A DNA stretch of 64,000 bases, taken from the NCBI GenBank assembly GCA_029237695.1, contig CM055265.1:110782773-110846772 (forward strand), written 5' to 3'. This DNA is from Conchocele bisecta (taxonomy: Eukaryota > Mollusca > Bivalvia > Lucinida > Thyasiridae). The position numbers and the translations under genes are program-made. Below are positions 1-10,049 of the stretch, one piece after another (position 1 is the first letter of the stretch; the number at the start of each line of letters is the position of its first letter). A model generated the notes under the pieces. The model made no database searches, had not been told where the DNA came from, and saw nothing but the letters and a program-made list of their open reading frames with translations.

Positions 1-343
1 TTAAGTTCTTTGTCAAACGGCAGAACAGGTGAAACTGGCTGATGGCTGGAACACACAAAGATGGCCGACTTGGCCATTCCATGTTCCGTATAGGATACAG
101 TAACGAGGCAGTATTCACATATATGTTATACATATATTCTATCACATTTACGAAGCAATTACCTTTGAATCAAACGATGATCTTATAGAACGAGTCCTTA
201 ACATGCTTTGTTTCATAGCTGTTAAATTGTGTAGCCAAAAATATGGAGTACACCTCACTCACGACCAATCAATTTTCCTGAGTTTGAGAATGGGAATGGA
301 ATGTGTGTTTAGAGTTTTATAACTACAAGATACAATTTCTTAC
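1..343 (-). other. Intron downstream of PLD exon F (partial)
   Basis: Starts (gene sense) with the donor GTAAGA at 338-343. I see no exon or recognisable repeat in this stretch; the next PLD exon, expected to begin with a YVN-like motif, is not here. Confidence 0.6.
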
Positions 344-493
344 CATCGTGCAAATGATTTTTCCCTGATTGGCGCGTACGAGTTGTATCTGTTTTCCTGA
401 GTGAACTGTTTGCCGGTCGTGGTGGCCGCATGTTTTAGCCCCGCCTCCCACTCATCCGCCTTCCGACCTGTCCAACACTTTGCCAATAGGTAC
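344..493 (-). CDS. PLD1: PLD exon F: end of PH domain
   Basis: 150 bp, minus strand, acceptor TTGACAG at 494-500 and donor GTAAGA at 338-343. It reads R/YLLAKCWTGRKADEWEAGL, then a helix, then ENRYNSYAPIREKSFARW. This matches the last PH strand and C-terminal helix of PLD1 (ILKC...ARWWGGAIEEF) and the following F-G-S-Y-A-A-I-Q-E-N-A-L-A-K-W motif that leads into the first catalytic domain. Phase: its first G completes the Arg codon begun by exon E, and its last TG starts a Trp codon. The tryptophan pair of human PLD1 (RWW) is reduced to one Trp here (EWEAGL). The open frame continues past the acceptor only by chance; the splice site and homology both stop at 493. Confidence 0.93.
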
Positions 494-639
494 CTGTCAA
501 ATATGATCGATTGAGTGACTGATTTGTTGGTTGGTCGTTTATTGGTTGATACATTGACTAACTTGATTGATTGACTGATAGAGCGTATAACTGATTTGGG
601 GTGGTTTATCCATTCAACACCAAGGTCATATACACATGG
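494..639. repeat. TTGAT/GGTT-rich simple sequence beside exon F acceptor
   Basis: Irregular repeats of TTGGTTGG, TTGATTGA and GACTGAT run from about 510 to 600, directly upstream (gene sense) of the exon F acceptor. Similar tracts adjoin exons E and B. Confidence 0.6.
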
Positions 640-1140
640 GAATGCAGCACAAAAATATTTACACAATTCCCTAACATTTGATCCGTAGCAAGTCTGTCCA
701 AAATTTATATCCCAGTAAACTCCCATGCCGACCTAATTTCCATAACAGTGAGGCGCAGTTAAAATAATTATTAAGAAAACGGAAAATAAACACATTTTCT
801 AGATGAATTTATTTCAAATGCTGGAATTATAAGGAATGAATGGCCTTTTTGTTGAATTTATCGGGGATATAAACTTGGAAAAGTCACGGGAATACTGGAC
901 GAGGCCTTCCGGCCTTCGTCCAGTATTCCAGTATGCTGGAATTATAAGGAATGAATGGCCTTTTTGTTGAATTTATCGGGGATATAAACTTGGAAAAGTC
1001 GCGGGAATACTGGACGAGGCCTTCCGGCCTTCGTCCAGTATTCCAGTATGCTGTAATTATAAGGAATGAATGGCCTTTTTGTTGAATTTATCGGGGATAT
1101 AAATTTGGAAAAGTCAGTGGTGCCCTTACACCACAGGATC
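640..1140 (-). repeat. Fold-back repeat family GGAATGAATGGCC with 115-bp tandem duplication
   Basis: A family copy (others at 3148-3525 and 60424-60835) containing the hairpin built on ATACTGGACGAGGCC/GGCCTTCGTCCAGTAT. Here the hairpin part is tandemly duplicated with a period of 115 bp: CTGGAATTATAAGG or CTGTAATTATAAGG starts at 821, 936 and 1051. The other copies have a single unit. Confidence 0.75.
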
Positions 1141-1196
1141 ACTTGGCACGAGGTGTGAACCACAGTCTAAGTCACAGCTAATATCTGAATCCTTAA

Positions 1197-1966
1197 AGGT
1201 GCATGCCCATTCGGAAGGCACAAAATGTTCTTTATAGGAATTAAATGTGTATAATTGTGTTACTATTCCAAGAGTTCTAAAAATTATGAGTGCCCGCTAT
1301 ACAGTTACAAGAATTCCACGGAATCAAATGTCTCGCCTTGTTCCGCTTTGACCTTGACCCTGGGGCATTGACCTTGACCCTGGGCCCTTGAGAATAGTCC
1401 TATATTCATCTACATATCATAGTAAAGGTATGTATAAAGTTTGATGACTGTAGCCGATAAGGTGTTGAAGTAATGACCGTAACACGAAAACTTAACATTG
1501 AATGATGACGCCGCCGCCGACTCCGGAAAAAGCAAAACCTATGTCTCACTTTCCGCTTTCGCGGGCGAGACAATAATCATTTAGCAATATTTATTTTACT
1601 GATAGTGACTCGTGGTGGTATCAGGCTATTTTCATATGCAAATGAGGCATGACATTTTTTAATTATTTATACTAATTAAATGTGTCACCTGAAAAAATAA
1701 TATTTTTTGACAGATTATAAAGTATGATCATTGCACATCAAAAAAAATAAATACAGAGAAGAAATATTAATGTCCGTTAACATTTTAAGGAAACACGGTT
1801 ATCGCCCCTGATATCAGTGAGGAAATTTACGTCTGATATAAAATGTATAATAAAGCCAATCAATACGTGGGGTAATGGTGAATTAATGTTTATTTTGCCA
1901 GAAAATGTCTCAGATGATGTCTCTGATATAAAGAACAGTTTGTGCCAACTGAGTGGGCATGTACCT
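1197..1966. mobile_element. TTAA-flanked element, AGGTRCATGCCCA termini
   Basis: TTAA at 1193-1196 and 1967-1970 flank termini AGGTGCATGCCCA (left) and TGGGCATGTACCT (right). TTAA target duplications are typical of piggyBac and Kolobok elements. The 770-bp body has no transposase. It shares the left 120 bp with the element at 32759-33461, and its right 240 bp with a fragment at 5046-5288. Its interior carries TGACCTTGACCCTGG repeats (1351-1385) and the hairpin CTTTCCGCTTTCGCGGGCGAGAC near 1550, also seen near 12160 and 56765. Confidence 0.7.
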
Positions 1967-2050
1967 TTAAGGATGGATTCATCATTGAAATACACATACA
2001 CTCCCACACAGAGAATATCATGCTACTGTCTTTTATTATCAGGTTTATAC

Positions 2051-2403
2051 AAGGTGTATGATCACGTGATACTAACAACAACAACAAGTACCGATTCAAA
2101 GTACGTATTCTTTTATAGTGTCGTTATTACGTAACGGATTCTGATGAAATATGGCGCATCAAACGCGTCTTGTTAAGCTGCATTTGGTGGTCTCTGTATT
2201 TTTGCCCAAACTTCTGTCGTTTTGCGAAAAATCGACGGAAATCGATTCCACACAAAAACAACATAAGTCTGTGCCAAACTCCCTAGACCACCAAATGCAG
2301 CTCATGAAGACGCGTTTGCTGCACCATATTTCATTAAAATCTGTTGCATATTAAGGAAAATATCAAATAATACTTACTTTGTAACCACGTGATCATACAC
2401 CTT
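2051..2403. mobile_element. Nested fold-back element
   Basis: Outer arms AAGGTGTATGATCACGTG (2051-2068) and its inverse (2387-2403) enclose an inner inverted repeat: about 50 bp from 2142 (GATGAAATATGGCGCATCAA) pairs with 2286-2335 (GCACCATATTTCATTA at its end). No coding content. Confidence 0.6.
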
Positions 2404-2517
2404 GTTATAGGCAAGGTGAAGAATGTGTAGACATTCCGAGGCTCACTTTGAAGGTATAGATACCTTCCCAACCTGGGTAGAAGCAGTGCCTGTCTTGGGG
2501 GGTAAATGACAAATTAA

Positions 2518-2737
2518 CCCTTACACCTCTATCTTAATTTTTTGTCGTCTGCTGTTTTCTATTTTCCATTTGTATCATCAAAAACATGCTTTGGCAGCAC
2601 TTTAGAATAATTTACAACATGCTTTGACAGCACTTCAGAATCATTTCCATTGGAAATGATTCTGAAGTGCTGTCAAAACATGTTTTTATTGAGAATTAAG
2701 GCAAGATATAATAAAAGCAACAGCAGACGTCTAAGGG
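2518..2737. mobile_element. TTAA MITE, CCCTTA family (full copy)
   Basis: TTAA at 2514-2517 and 2738-2741. Termini CCCTTA.../...TAAGGG. The interior is a long palindrome around CATTTCCATTGGAAATG with arms ending in the shared words GTCGTCTGCTG and CAGCAGACG. At least 13 relatives occur in this window; piggyBac-type mobilisation is inferred from TTAA plus CCC ends. Confidence 0.8.
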
Positions 2738-2762
2738 TTAAGATAATTCACCCTTGTATATA

Positions 2763-2945
2763 CAGTGGAACCTCTCTAAACTGGACACAAATAAAACACC
2801 TTGGTCATTTATCTCGGGGCAATAATGTCTGTTCGTCATCGCATAGCACACAACTATGGCCAAGAATAATCAAATACCGTGAAACATCTCTAAGCTGGAC
2901 ACCCTGGGGACCTCCCAGGGTGTCCGGTTTAGAGAGGGTTCACTG
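2763..2945. mobile_element. TA-flanked MITE, CAGTGGAACCTCTCTAAAC termini
   Basis: TA at 2761-2762 and 2946-2947. Left end CAGTGGAACCTCTCTAAACT and right end the near-inverse of it (GTTTAGAGAGGGTTCACTG), 183 bp. TA duplication and CAGTG-type ends fit the Tc1/mariner-pogo group. A decayed relative lies at 2985-3110 and a larger one at 60373-60981. Confidence 0.75.
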
Positions 2946-2984
2946 TATGATGTCCTGATGTTTAGCCAGGTGCAGGTGGTGTCA

Positions 2985-3110
2985 TAAGTGAAACCTCTCT
3001 AAACCGGACACCTTGGGGACCTCTCTTTGTAACACATACAAAACAAAACAAAAATGTCTTGGAGTGCTCATATACTCAAACTACAGTGGAACCTCCCTAA
3101 ACTGGACAGA
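2985..3110. mobile_element. Decayed TA-type MITE remnant
   Basis: Carries AACCTCTCTAAACCGGACACC at one side and CAGTGGAACCTCCCTAAACT at the other, but in the same orientation, so it is probably two broken ends of the 2763-2945 family. Confidence 0.5.
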
Positions 3111-3147
3111 GGTTACACAGGAAATATTTTAATTGAACGGCCATATA

Positions 3148-3525
3148 ATATAGGAATGAATGGCCTTTTTGTGGAATTTATCGGGGTATAAACTTGGAAA
3201 AGTCGCGGGAATACTGGACGAAGGCCTCGTCCAGTATTCCCGCGACTTTTACAAGTTTATATCCCCGATAAATTCCATAAAAAGGCCGATAAATTCCATA
3301 AAAAGGCCATTCATTCCTTATAATTCCAGCATTTGAAATAAATTCATCAAGAAAATGTGTTTAATTTGACAAGACGGCAGCCATTTGTTTACATTGACAG
3401 CACTGACAGCGCACCTGTAGAAAGTAGTTTGGCGTGGGAGTTTACTGGGATATAAATTTTGGACAGAGACTTGCTAAATGTTAGGGAATTGTGTAAATAT
3501 TTTTGTGCTGGAATTATTAGGAAAT
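3148..3525 (+). repeat. Fold-back repeat GGAATGAATGGCC, second copy
   Basis: Starts AGGAATGAATGGCCTTTTTG and folds on GGAATACTGGACGAAGGCC/TCGTCCAGTATTCC (3208-3243). It continues with the same tail as the copies at 640-1140 (inverted) and 60424-60835, with short deletions. Confidence 0.7.
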
Positions 3526-3811
3526 AGACACTCACTAAATGACATCATAAATCATGGAAGCTCTTACACAAAAGACATCCAACTCAGAAAACCATCACAT
3601 TATGCAAAGAATATAGCACCAAATAACAATTGGGTCCGTCCAAGAAGTATTATTTGACGTTCGCTTGGAACATCAAATGGCACTCAGACTATTAAACCCA
3701 AAGCTAGATGGTATTTATTTGAACATTCGATAATAGAATTTGCTAGCTGAACTTGGAACAAAACATGTATGTTACACTGTCTGATAAAATTGGTCATAAT
3801 GCTTTGTGAAT
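3526..3811. other. Unassigned intron sequence
   Basis: No exon or repeat recognised. Confidence 0.4.
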
Positions 3812-3817
3812 GGTTAG

Positions 3818-4228
3818 CAGGGCTCCAGATAAGCTGCATATTTGCTTAAATACCCAATTGAAATTGCCAAAACCCCAATTGATATCAGAAGCCCAATTGA
3901 TATCAGAAGTAGTGAGTATCAAAAAGCAATAAAATAATTGTGCTACCTTTATCATGCTGCAGAAAACAATAATCAGATCACAAATATAGAATCTTTTTCT
4001 TATTTTCCATGAAAACACATCTTGGTATTCCATTAGAATTGTCTCCAAGGAGACAATTCTAATGAAATGCCAAGACATGTTTTCATTTTGAAGTAAACTA
4101 TTCAATAATTGCGGTCTGTTGATGTGTAAACAGTAGTGTGAATTTATTTTACCCAATTAAAATTTTGAATTGCTTCAGAAATTATGGAGCGACAATACTC
4201 AATTACTAATTCCTTATCTGGAGCCCTG
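3818..4228. mobile_element. MITE with 6-bp target duplication, CAGGGCTCCAGATAAG termini
   Basis: 411 bp bounded by CAGGGCTCCAGATAAG and its exact inverse CTTATCTGGAGCCCTG. The flanks are GGTTAG on both sides (3812-3817 and 4229-4234). The centre is a hairpin around GTCTCCAAGGAGAC. A second copy at 59524-59930 is in opposite orientation with its own 6-bp duplication. CAGGG ends recall hAT, but hAT usually makes 8-bp duplications; 6 bp is reported for IS3EU and Dada groups. Confidence 0.8.
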
Positions 4229-4394
4229 GGTTAGTGTAGATGCAGATCTGAGAGCATGGTCTGCAGTGTTCGTTTACAAATTAGTCAATATGATAACAAA
4301 GACTGCAGATCCCCATTAGTGCGAATGTATTGTATTTGCGATACTTGTCATCCCATCTGGATCTACACTGATATTCAGATATTAGGATACATGT

Positions 4395-4753
4395 GCCCGT
4401 TTCACTAAACTCCGTACGACTAAAATGTTCGTAAGAGCAAATTCAGTCTGTAAATTTCAATTGATGGATTTACATGTATTGAGCATAGGCTGCATATGCA
4501 GCCTATGCTCAATAAATGTAAATCCAATAATTATTTACACTAAACTCCGTACGACTAAGAAGTTTGTAAGTGCAAAATTGAAATCCAAAATAACATTTGT
4601 TCTGACAGCCGATTTTGGAAAATCTTTTGTGGATGTGCTGCATTTCTTGACATGAATGGTAGCATTAGAGAAACACGTTAATGTGAGAAGCAAATTTATT
4701 GAAATCTTCGTACGAACATTTTTATCGCACACAGTTTTGTGAAACAGGCCCCA
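4395..4753. mobile_element. GTTTCACTAAACT hairpin MITE, copy 1
   Basis: Left end CCCGTTTCACTAAACTCCGT then ACGACTAAAATGTTCGTAAG; right end inverse (TGTGAAACAGGCCCC). Contains the perfect hairpin TTGAGCATAGGCTGCATATG/CAGCCTATGCTCAA at about 4478-4513. Relatives: 12715, 13624, 16541, 36201, 37040 (partial), 46173. Confidence 0.75.
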
Positions 4754-4883
4754 GCTCTGCAATGCTGAAAGGTTTCAGATAACTGGAAAATGTAAATAAC
4801 TAGATACCCCATCCACAATTTCGCGAGTGGAAAACAGTACAGATGGTAAAATCTTCTATGTCTGGGTAACCACAATACCAGGT

Positions 4884-5288
4884 ACTAACCCTTTCACCCC
4901 TAGGTAACTTGAATGGATTTTGATATGTTAATTTTGCAACCAATTCAACCGTCATAACATGATTTTCAGACTAGTTCATTTATGAAAAGGGGGTGTTTTA
5001 GTTCTCAAAAATATGAAAATTAATTGCAAAAAGTGCAGATCCTGATGATCATTGCACATCAAAAAATAAATACAGATAATAAATAGTAATGTCCGTTAAC
5101 ATTTTAAGAAAGCATGGTTATTGCCCCTGATATCAGTGTCGAAATTTACGTCTGATATAAAATGTATAATAATGCCAATTAATATGTGGGGTAATGGTGA
5201 ATGAATGTTTATTTTGCCAGAAAATGTCTCAGATGAGGTCTCTGATATAAAGAACAGTTTGTGTCTACTGAGTGGGCATGTACCTGTA
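4884..5288. repeat. Two repeat fragments: CCCTTTCA end and TTAA-element 3' part
   Basis: 4884-5040 begins TAACCCTTTCACCCC and matches the ends at 8687 and 58581. 5046-5288 is about 90% identical by eye to 1728-1966, the right third of the TTAA element, ending GTGGGCATGTACCTGTAA. Confidence 0.7.
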
Positions 5289-5358
5289 AAGAATGAATCC
5301 ATGATAAATTCATTTACCAACATTTTCTTTTCTATTTTCTTTATTCCTCAATGAAAGT

Positions 5359-5420
5359 ATATGTTGTTACCACTCATTTTAACCATCTCGATGAATTGGT
5401 TAAAATGAATGGTAACAACC
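5359..5420. repeat. Hairpin of about 25-bp arms
   Basis: ATGTTGTTACCACTCATTTT is followed after a short loop by its inverse AAAATGAATGGTAACAAC. It lies 47 bases from the exon E donor. Related single arms occur near 48380 and 51420. Confidence 0.7.
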
Positions 5421-5466
5421 TCTACATTAGGCGAGAAATCATTTTTGATTTCTTTGTTAGCCGTAC

Positions 5467-5619
5467 CGTGTTTGATTGCTGACAAGTAGACCATGGGTAG
5501 CCCCAGTCGCTTGCCTGCCAGACTCGACCTTGAATTCCGAGTCCATGAGCATCACGTCGCACGTCTGGCCATCGGACGGACGAATGTATGTCAGGAATGT
5601 GTCCTTGACAATCAGCCAT
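5467..5619 (-). CDS. PLD1: PLD exon E: core of PH domain
   Basis: 153 bp on the minus strand, acceptor CATTACAG at 5620-5627, donor GTACGG at 5461-5466. It reads WLIVKDTFLTYIRPSDGQTC, then DVMLMDSEFKVESGRQATGA, then THGLLVSNQT. The opening W-L-I-V-K-D-x-F-L-x-Y is nearly identical to human PLD1 (WLIVKDSFLLYMKPDSG), and the D-x-E-F-K-V strand also matches. The PH domain of PLD1 binds phosphoinositides and helps place the enzyme on membranes. The first base A completes an Arg codon from exon D; the last CG starts the Arg codon finished by exon F. The donor GTACGG is the weakest of the six. Confidence 0.94.
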
Positions 5620-5627
5620 CTGTAATG

Positions 5628-5870
5628 TTTTACTGCTTGGTTGGTTGGTTGTTTGGTTGGTTGGTTATGTGGGTATGTGTGTGGATTGTTGGTTTTCTGT
5701 CGGTCGGTTGATTTATATACTGATTAATTGGTTGATTGATGGACTAATTGCTTGATTGATTGACTGCCAAGTTAATTGGTGGACTAATTGGTTAACTGAT
5801 TAGTTGATTGATACTGATTGGTTGGTCCATTGGTTGACTGATATACTGGTCTGGGTCTACACTGGTCACA
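5628..5870. repeat. GGTT/TTGAT simple repeats upstream of exon E
   Basis: TTGGTTGGTTGGTTG at 5638-5652, then degenerate TGGTTGATTGATGGACTAATT units to about 5860. On the gene strand these are AACC/CAAT tracts next to the acceptor. Confidence 0.7.
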
Positions 5871-5924
5871 GTCACAGCCACAAGAACGTGTAGTCTGATA
5901 TGGAACGACACTGGTTACAAATTT

Positions 5925-8050
5925 CATGAGGTGTCTATACCAGACAGGAACGAAAATGTATCTCAGACACCAATTAGACTAATACAGACACAGCTAACAG
6001 CCATTGGCAGAATACAAGTGGCATGTAACAATGTATCGCAGACATCAATTAGACTAATACAGACACAGCCAACAGCCATTGGCAGAATACAAGTGGCATG
6101 TAACAATGTATCCAGACACAATTAGATTAATACAGACACAGCAACAGCCATTAGCAGAATACAATGGCAGTAACTTATCTCAGACCAATTAGACTAATAC
6201 AGACACAGCTAACACATTGGCAGAATACAAGTGGCATGTAACATGACTGAAAGACAGACACCAAATTAGACTAATACAGACACACTAACAGCCATTAGCA
6301 GAATACAAGTGGCATGTAACAATTAAGTTAATCTCACATCACAATTATGACAATAATACAGACACAGCTAACAGCCATTAGCAGAATACAAGTGGCATGT
6401 AACAATGTATCGCAGACACCAATTAGACTAATACAGACACAGCTAACAGCCATTAGCAGAATACAAGTGGCATGTAACAATGTAATCTCATGACACCATA
6501 ACTAATACAGACACTGCCACAGCCATTGGCAGAATACAAATGGCAATTAACAAATCATCTCAGACACCAATTAACTAAACAAACACATAATCATAGTCCA
6601 ACAGCCATTGGCAGAATACAAGTGGCATGTAACAATGTATCTCAGACACCAATTAGACTAATACAGACACAGCCAACAGCCATTGGCAGAATACAAGTGG
6701 CATGTAACAATGTATCTCAGACACCAATTAGACTAATACAGACACAGCCAACAGCCATTGGTAGATAACAAGTGGCATGTAACAATGTATCTCAGACACC
6801 AATTAGACTAATACAGACACAGCTAACAGCCATTGGCAGAATACAAGTGGCATGTAACAATGTATCTCAGACACCAATTAGACTAATACAGACACAGCTA
6901 ACAGCCATTAGCAGAATACAATGTCATGTAACAATGTAGCGCAGAATCACCAATTAGACTAATAATACAGACACAGCTAAAAGCCATTAGCAGAAACAAG
7001 TGGCATGTAACAATGTAATCGCAGGACACCAATTAGACTTAAATACAGACACAGCTAGCAGCCATTAGGCGAATTACAAGTGGCCAATGTAACAATGTAT
7101 TCTCAGACACCAATTTAGACTAATACAGACACAGCCAACAGCCATTGGCAGAATACACCAATTAGACTAATACAGACACAGCCAACAGCCATTGGCAGAA
7201 TACAAGTGGCATGTAACAATGTATCTCAGACACCAATTAGACTAATACAGACACAGCCAACAGCCATTGGCAGAATACAAGTGGCATGTAACAATGTATC
7301 TTCCAGACACCAATTAGACTAATACAGACACAGCCAACAGCCATTGGCAGAATACAAGTGGCATGTAACAATGTATCTCAGACACCAATTAGACTAATAC
7401 AGACACAGCCAACAGCCAATTGGCAGACTACAAGTGGCAATGTAACAGTGTTATCTCCAACACACTCAATTAGATAAATACAGAACACAAAGCTATCCAG
7501 CCTTGGCAGAATACAAGTGGCATGTAACAATGTATCTCAGACACCAATTAGACTAATACAGACACAGCCAACAGCCATTAGCAGAATACAAGTGGCATTG
7601 TAACCAAGTAATCTTCAAGACACCAATATAGACTAATACAGGACACAGCCAACAGCCATTAGGCAGCAAATACAAGTGGCAATACATGATCCTCAGACAC
7701 CAATTAGACTAATACAGACACACAACAGCCATTGGGCTACAACATGTAACAATGTAACTCAGACACCAATTAGACTAATACAGACACAGCCAACAGCCAT
7801 TAGCAGAATACAAGTGGCATGTAACAATGTATCTCAAGACACCAATTAGACTAATACAGACACAGCCAACAGCCATTAGCAGAATACAAGTGGCATGTAA
7901 CAATGTATCTCAAGACACCAATTAGACCTTAATGTATCATACAGAATACAAGTGGCATTAACAATGTACCAATTAACTCAGAACACAATTAGAAACACAG
8001 CCAACAGCCATTGGCAGAATGTAAGTGGCATGTAACAATGTACCGTAGAC
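5925..8050. repeat. 75-bp minisatellite, about 28 units
   Basis: Unit contains CAATTAGACTAATACAGACA, AGCCATTGGCAGAATACAAG and TGGCATGTAACAATGTATCT. The period is exactly 75 in clean stretches (for example 6650 to 6725). Because 75 is 25 codons, frames stay open for a few units, but indels break them. Damaged units (6120-6330, 6480-6600, 6935-7110, 7410-7500, 7590-7740, 7925-8000) alternate with near-perfect ones. Not a CRISPR array: no constant repeat with variable spacers. Confidence 0.9.
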
Positions 8051-8320
8051 AGTACATCTGGTGGAGTATCGTATTTTAATCTTACTGTTTACCCTAGTGT
8101 CTCGACCAATGAAAGAATGGCATTTTGTCTCAATTAATCGCATATGTATTAAATTAATCATTAAATGTTCAGCGCTTTGTTGTCACCAGTTCACGAGACG
8201 CAAAGCATATTACCGCCCACACATGCGCTCACTTCATGTCACACTGCCAATCACATACTAGTATAGCGATTCAAAATCACGTTTAGGGGCAGAGCTTAGC
8301 GACTGGGCTGGGTAAACAAT
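8051..8320. other. Unassigned intron sequence
   Basis: No exon or repeat recognised. Confidence 0.4.
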
Positions 8321-8324
8321 AAGT

Positions 8325-8545
8325 AAGTTATAGTTCACATATTTAATTTTTAATAAACTAATTTCTTGCTCGCTGGCTCGAAATTAATTTATTAAAAATT
8401 CAATGTGAACTATAATTATTACTAATAGTAGCCCTCTCTCTAATAGTAGCTCCTCTCCCATATTTGCATTCTAAATATGTTATTTTCACATACAAAAGCC
8501 ATTAAAACAATGGCTTTTGTATGTGAAAATAACATATTTTGATCC
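8325..8545. repeat. Two adjacent hairpins
   Basis: TATAGTTCACATATTTAATT near 8328 pairs with its inverse ending at about 8413. TATGTTATTTTCACATACAA at 8475 pairs with its inverse ending at 8540; the second is almost perfect with arms over 30 bp. Both look like short fold-back MITE cores. Confidence 0.7.
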
Positions 8546-8830
8546 TATATTCCATGTTTTGAGCCCCACAAATTGCATAGCCCCAGGGGCGTTTATTAGA
8601 ATAAATACGGTATACTTACGTCTATATCAGGTTCTATTTCACCCTAATTATTCTCTCACTAAGTAATGTTTTTCATATGAAGTATAACCCTTTCACCCCT
8701 AAATAATTGAAATGCATATTCATACGTTAATTTTCCGACCAATCAAATCGACACAAAATTATTTTTAGACTAGTCCATTTATGAAAAGAAGGTTGTTATT
8801 TTTTTTAAATATGAAAATAACTTGTAACTA
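8546..8830. repeat. Solo ends of two transposon families
   Basis: 8585-8614 (GGGGCGTTTATTAGAATAAA then TACGGTA) is a right end of the family at 13980-14714. 8687-8830 starts TAACCCTTTCACCCC and matches the left part of 58581-58791. Confidence 0.6.
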
Positions 8831-8834
8831 GAAA

Positions 8835-9530
8835 AAGTCGATGGCGCGCCATCGCAATATACCCACTTTCCCCAAATGCTAAGTCCGAAAGGGGGAGATA
8901 ATCCATGATGGAGGGTCGGATGAAAAATCCGAATTCACTTTGCGCATCTGCACATGATAACGAAGCTACATAGCAAATATGAGGCGCGTAGGTATGAAGG
9001 TGAAAAAGTTTTTCGAGTTACAAGGAAAAAATGGGAAATTCTGAGTCCGAAAGGGAGAGATAATCCATGATGGAGGGTCGGATCAAAAATCCGAATTCAC
9101 TTTGCGCATCTGCACATGATAACGAAGCTACATAGCAAATATGAGGCGCGTAGGTATGAAGGTGAAAAAGTTTTTAGAGTTACAAAGAAAAAATGGGAAA
9201 TTGTGAGTCCGAAAGGGGGAGATAATCCATGATGGAGGGTCGGATCAAAAATCCGAATTCACTTTGCGCATCTGCACATGATAACGAAGCTACATACCAA
9301 ATATCAGGCGCGTAGGTATGAAGGTGAAAACGTTTTTCGAGTTACAAGGAAAAAATGGAAAATTCTGAGTCCGAAAGGGGGAGATAATCCATGATGGAGG
9401 GTCGGATCAAAAATCCGAATTCACTTTGCGCATCTGCACATGATAACGAAGCTACATACCAAATATCAGGCGCGTAGGTATGAAGGTGAAAAAGTTTTTC
9501 GAGTTACAAGAAACGTGAAGGACGTACGGA
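8835..9530. repeat. 162-bp satellite, four units
   Basis: GTCCGAAAGGG starts at 8883, 9045, 9207 and 9369: an exact 162-bp period. Each unit holds GATAATCCATGATGGAGGGT and TTCACTTTGCGCATCTGCAC. A diverged single unit lies at 45970-46140. The array runs into a GACGGACG tract at 9517-9537. Confidence 0.85.
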
Positions 9531-9740
9531 CGGACGTTCTTACATTAGGGTACTTATGTGGCTTATCACATGTTAAATATTAGCCACATAAAACGATTTT
9601 TAGCCACATAAAACAATTTTTTAGGTGGCTAATTATAACCAACCCTATCCTTTAACAAGTCCATAACCCTGTGGGGCTAGCCACATAAGTACCCTAATGT
9701 GTGCCCGGACGGACGGACGTACGGACGGACGGACACCCGT
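9531..9740. mobile_element. Hairpin element inside GACG microsatellite
   Basis: CATTAGGGTACTTATGTGGC (9542-9561) and its inverse (about 9678-9700) enclose TAGCCACATAAAAC motifs. GGAC/GACG tracts lie on both sides (9517-9537, 9707-9733). Similar hairpins sit at 11585-11725, 11752-11900 and 11951-12110. Confidence 0.6.
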
Positions 9741-9874
9741 GACGAAAACAATATACCCATTTTTTTTTACAAAAAAAGGTATAAAAAGTGCCAATCCTGC
9801 AATGACTGAAATCCATATCGGCAACAAATGACCATACAACAAGGGAGACTACACCGGTGCCAGTCCAACATTAC

Positions 9875-10032
9875 CTGTCGCTCCACCTGCCAGCCACATG
9901 GTATTTCTTCAGACAGCCACAGCAGCCAATGGAGATACGGCGACCCCCTGAACACTTTCTGATGTCCCCTTCCTTCCATTTCTGGCCGAGCTTGTTGATG
10001 AAAGACAACTCGCTGACATCAAGGAATTTCAG
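9875..10032 (-). CDS. PLD1: PLD exon D: start of PH domain with palmitoylation cysteines
   Basis: 158 bp on the minus strand, acceptor TTGTTACAG (10033-10041), donor GTAATG at 9869-9874. It reads LKFLDVSELSFINKLGQKWK, then EGDIRKCSGGRRISIGCCGC, then LKKYHVAGRWSDR. The pattern F-L-D-x-S-x-L-S-F-I-x-x-L-G, then E-G-x-I-x-K-x-S-G-G-x-R, then C-C-G and R-W-S-x-R-W is that of PLD1. The paired cysteines of human PLD1 at this place are palmitoylated and aid membrane anchoring; here CCGC keeps the pair and adds a third Cys. Starts in phase 0 and ends with AG, completed to Arg by exon E. Confidence 0.94.
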
Positions 10033-10049
10033 CTGTAACAATGGTGGCT

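Noticed and set aside
3818..4228. Simple assignment to hAT from CAGGG ends
   Set aside because: Both copies show 6-bp, not 8-bp, duplications, so the class is left open.
5925..8050. Regular repeats that could suggest a CRISPR array
   Set aside because: The whole 75-bp unit repeats, with no alternation of constant repeats and unique spacers, and the context is a eukaryotic intron.
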